64,000 nt of DNA, taken from NCBI RefSeq assembly GCF_003258945.1, contig NZ_QLIX01000004.1, forward strand, positions 248,001-312,000, written 5' to 3'. The DNA comes from Roseicella frigidaeris. GTDB taxonomy: Bacteria; Pseudomonadota; Alphaproteobacteria; Acetobacterales; Acetobacteraceae. Below, piece after piece: positions 62,639-64,000 of the stretch (position 1 is the stretch's first letter; each line of letters starts with the position of its first letter). The notes below the pieces were generated by a model. That model saw only the letters and a program-made list of their open reading frames with translations, did no database searches and had not been told where the DNA came from. Position numbers and translations under genes: made by a program.

Positions 62639-62818
62639 ATGCAGGCCCTGCTGCAGGCTGCGCTCACGCATGCCTTCATCGTTGCACCGATACTCTTCCT
62701 GGTCGGCCTCGGCCTCGGCAGCCTCGGCCTCGACGAGCCGGCGGTCATCGCCATTCTCGGCTGCGGCATGCTGCTGATGTTCCGCGCCGCCCTGGCGCCG
62801 GAGAATCCCAGGGCCTGA
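62639..62818 (+). CDS. Small membrane protein (59 residues)
   Basis: ATG 62639 has a strong GGGAGGAGG ribosome site 7 nt upstream. The product has two hydrophobic segments (FIVAPILFLVGLGLGSLGL and VIAILGCGMLLMFRAAL) joined by a short DEPA turn, so it is probably a two-helix inner-membrane hairpin. No family recognised. It is convergent with yggS. Confidence 0.7.
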   Translation: MQALLQAALTHAFIVAPILFLVGLGLGSLGLDEPAVIAILGCGMLLMFRAALAPENPRA

Positions 62819-62837
62819 ATCCCAAGGGCCCGAGGCG

Positions 62838-62854
62838 CGCCCCGCGGCGGGGCG
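62838..62854. terminator. Short terminator hairpin between convergent genes
   Basis: CGCCCCG-CGG-CGGGGCG, a 7-bp perfect stem with a 3-nt loop, between the small membrane protein stop (62818) and the yggS stop (62860). Confidence 0.5.
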
Positions 62855-62859
62855 GCGGC

Positions 62860-63534
62860 TCAGCCCCGCGCCCCGAAGATGGCCGAGCCGACGCGCACAT
62901 GGGTGGCGCCGCAGGCGATCGCCTGCTCGAAATCGGCGCTCATGCCCATCGAGACCACGGGCAGCCCGTGCCGCGCCGCGCGCTCGGCCAGCCAGTCGAA
63001 ATGCCGGCGCGGATCGCCCTCGGCCGGCGGGATGCACATCAGGCCGCGCACCGGCAGCCCGTGCTCCTCGCGGCACTCGCGCAGGAAGGCGTCGCACGCG
63101 CCGGGCGGGATGCCGGCCTTCTGCGGCTCCTCCCCGACATTCACCTGAATAAGGCAGTCGGGCCGCCGCCCTTCCTTCGCCATGGCCTCGGCCAGCGCCG
63201 CCGCCAGGCGCGGCCGGTCGAGGCTCTCGATCACATCGGCCAGGCGGACGGCGTCCCGCGCCTTGTTGGTCTGCAGGGCGCCGATGACGTGCAGCCGCAG
63301 CCCGGGCCAGGCCGGGCGCAGCGGGGGGAATTTCCCCTGCGCCTCCTGCACCCGGTTCTCGCCGAAGACGCGCTGGCCGGCGGCGAGCGCGGCCTCGACC
63401 GCCGCGGCTGGATGGGTCTTGGAAACGGCGACGAGGCTGACCGCGCCGTCCGGCCGGTTGGCGCGGGCGGTGGCCTCGGCGATCCTCGCCGCGATGCGGG
63501 CGAGGTTATGGGCGATGTCATCGGAAAGGCTCAT
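62860..63534 (-). CDS. YggS-family pyridoxal phosphate homeostasis protein
   Basis: A 224-residue single-domain barrel protein. LVAVSKTHPA holds the PLP-binding lysine (K39), followed by FGENRVQEAQGKF, HVIGALQTNKA, VNVGEEPQKAG, GLMCIPP and the C-terminal SMGMSADFEQAIACGATHVRVGSAIFG. These are all landmarks of the YggS/PROSC family. It buffers PLP in the cytosol. The start is divergent from and only 3 nt away from the next gene. Confidence 0.95.
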   Translation of the reverse strand: MSLSDDIAHNLARIAARIAEATARANRPDGAVSLVAVSKTHPAAAVEAALAAGQRVFGENRVQEAQGKFPPLRPAWPGLRLHVIGALQTNKARDAVRLADVIESLDRPRLAAALAEAMAKEGRRPDCLIQVNVGEEPQKAGIPPGACDAFLRECREEHGLPVRGLMCIPPAEGDPRRHFDWLAERAARHGLPVVSMGMSADFEQAIACGATHVRVGSAIFGARG

Positions 63535-63537
63535 GCG

Positions 63538-64000
63538 GTGCCGAGGCTAGCCCCTGGCGTCGGGGGCTGGAAGCGGCGGGGGCTGCTGGCCGCCGCGCGG
63601 CGGCTGCATCCGCCGCGCGGCGGGGCGCGGCTGCCGCGCCTCTGGCTGCTCGGCGACCCGGTGCGGCTGCCGGACCCGCGCGCGGCTGCCGCTGGCCTGC
63701 CGCCCGGCGCGGCGGTCATCGCCCGCGGCCTCGCCCCCGCCGTGACCGCCGGCCTCGCGGCGGTCGCGCGGCGGCGAGGCCTGCACCTGCTGGTGGCGGC
63801 GGAGGGGCGCGCGGCGCTGGCGCTCGGCGCCGGGCTGCACCTGCCGGAGCGGCGCGGCACGACCGGGCTGCTGCCCTTCCTGCTCGCCCGCCGCCGCCGC
63901 CGGCGGCTGTTGACCGTCGCGGCGCATGGCCGCGCCGGCCTCGCCCGGGCGCGCCGCCTCGGCGCCGATGCGGTGCTGCTCTCGCCCGTCTTCCCGACGG
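63538..64000 (+). CDS. Thiamine-phosphate-synthase-like (ThiE/TenI) protein, 3' truncated
   Basis: The frame runs from GTG 63538 off the window edge (154 codons seen). It contains RLWLLGDPVRLPDP, LHLLVAAEGRAALALGAGLHLPE and ADAVLLSPVFPT. The last is the ThiE/TenI loop that precedes the phosphate-binding strand. The spacing of the GAGLHLPE and LSPVFPT motifs fits ThiE, but the usual N-terminal YLVTD strand is replaced by an arginine-rich one. It could be TenI-like rather than a true ThiE. AAAGG lies about 9 nt before the GTG. Confidence 0.75.
   Translation, partial: MPRLAPGVGGWKRRGLLAAARRLHPPRGGARLPRLWLLGDPVRLPDPRAAAAGLPPGAAVIARGLAPAVTAGLAAVARRRGLHLLVAAEGRAALALGAGLHLPERRGTTGLLPFLLARRRRRRLLTVAAHGRAGLARARRLGADAVLLSPVFPT

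Noticed and set aside
1-64000. CRISPR arrays, tRNA or rRNA genes, prophage genes
   Set aside because: No regularly spaced repeats, no cloverleaf-like segment or rRNA stretch and no phage structural or integrase gene was recognised on reading both strands.

Overview
This is a very GC-rich (roughly 70% or more) chromosomal segment with dense, often start/stop-overlapping genes. Gene content (squalene-hopene cyclase plus hpnA/B/G/I/J/K/L/M, an AtuA-type protein, MlaA, TSUP, an exopolysaccharide locus) points to an alphaproteobacterium, most likely of the family Acetobacteraceae (Roseomonas-like). That placement is inference from gene content and base composition, not from a marker gene. I saw no rRNA, tRNA, CRISPR array, prophage or intact insertion sequence.

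Layout. 1-8.1 kb: 3' end of transketolase, an MFS carboxylate-type carrier, an orphan periplasmic binding protein, a decayed flavoprotein remnant, an AtuA-family pair split by a small secreted protein gene on the other strand, and a cytochrome P450. 8.2-15.8 kb: an MFS exporter, then hopanoid locus 1 (hpnA-hpnB, shc, hpnG on the minus strand; hpnM divergent, followed by an unknown lipoprotein). 17-22.7 kb: a complete RND tripartite efflux system (adaptor, CusA/CzcA-type pump, TolC-type channel). 23-26 kb: a three-gene, translationally coupled operon of short-chain dehydrogenase, cytochrome P450 and LpxL-like acyltransferase. 26-40.5 kb: exopolysaccharide region with two paralogous glycosidases (one with a signal peptide, one with RTX-like C-terminal repeats), a membrane O-acyltransferase, polymerase/ligase, GT4, flippase, a duplicated DXD glycosyltransferase pair and a GIPC-transferase-like protein.

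40.5-46 kb: housekeeping and envelope genes (nfuA; the TSUP / TIGR02186 / universal stress protein operon; two glycine-rich membrane or secreted proteins; mlaA). 46-53.4 kb: hopanoid locus 2 (hpnI-hpnJ-pyridoxamine-oxidase-like-hpnK-hpnL) convergent with a fusion of a sterol-desaturase/fatty-acid-hydroxylase membrane domain to a FemAB/GNAT-type acyltransferase. 54-57.9 kb: the second exopolysaccharide piece (initiating sugar-phosphate transferase, Wzc-like tyrosine autokinase, GT2). 58-64 kb: nitroreductase-type rutE-like gene, a degenerate receiver protein, an OmpR-type regulator, ribA-type GTP cyclohydrolase II, an L,D-transpeptidase, a 59-residue membrane protein, yggS, and the start of a ThiE/TenI-like gene.

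How it fits together: much of the window builds the cell surface. Locus 1 makes the hopanoid skeleton and removes adenine to give ribosylhopane. Locus 2 glycosylates and remodels the side chain toward the cyclitol ether. The two exopolysaccharide pieces together supply initiation, assembly, flipping, polymerisation and length control. MlaA, HpnM and the RND pump deal with outer-membrane lipid and export. The intergenic DNA holds several strong hairpins, including two matched terminator-like stems placed at the same distance from a stop codon and a 49-nt palindromic repeat in two copies.
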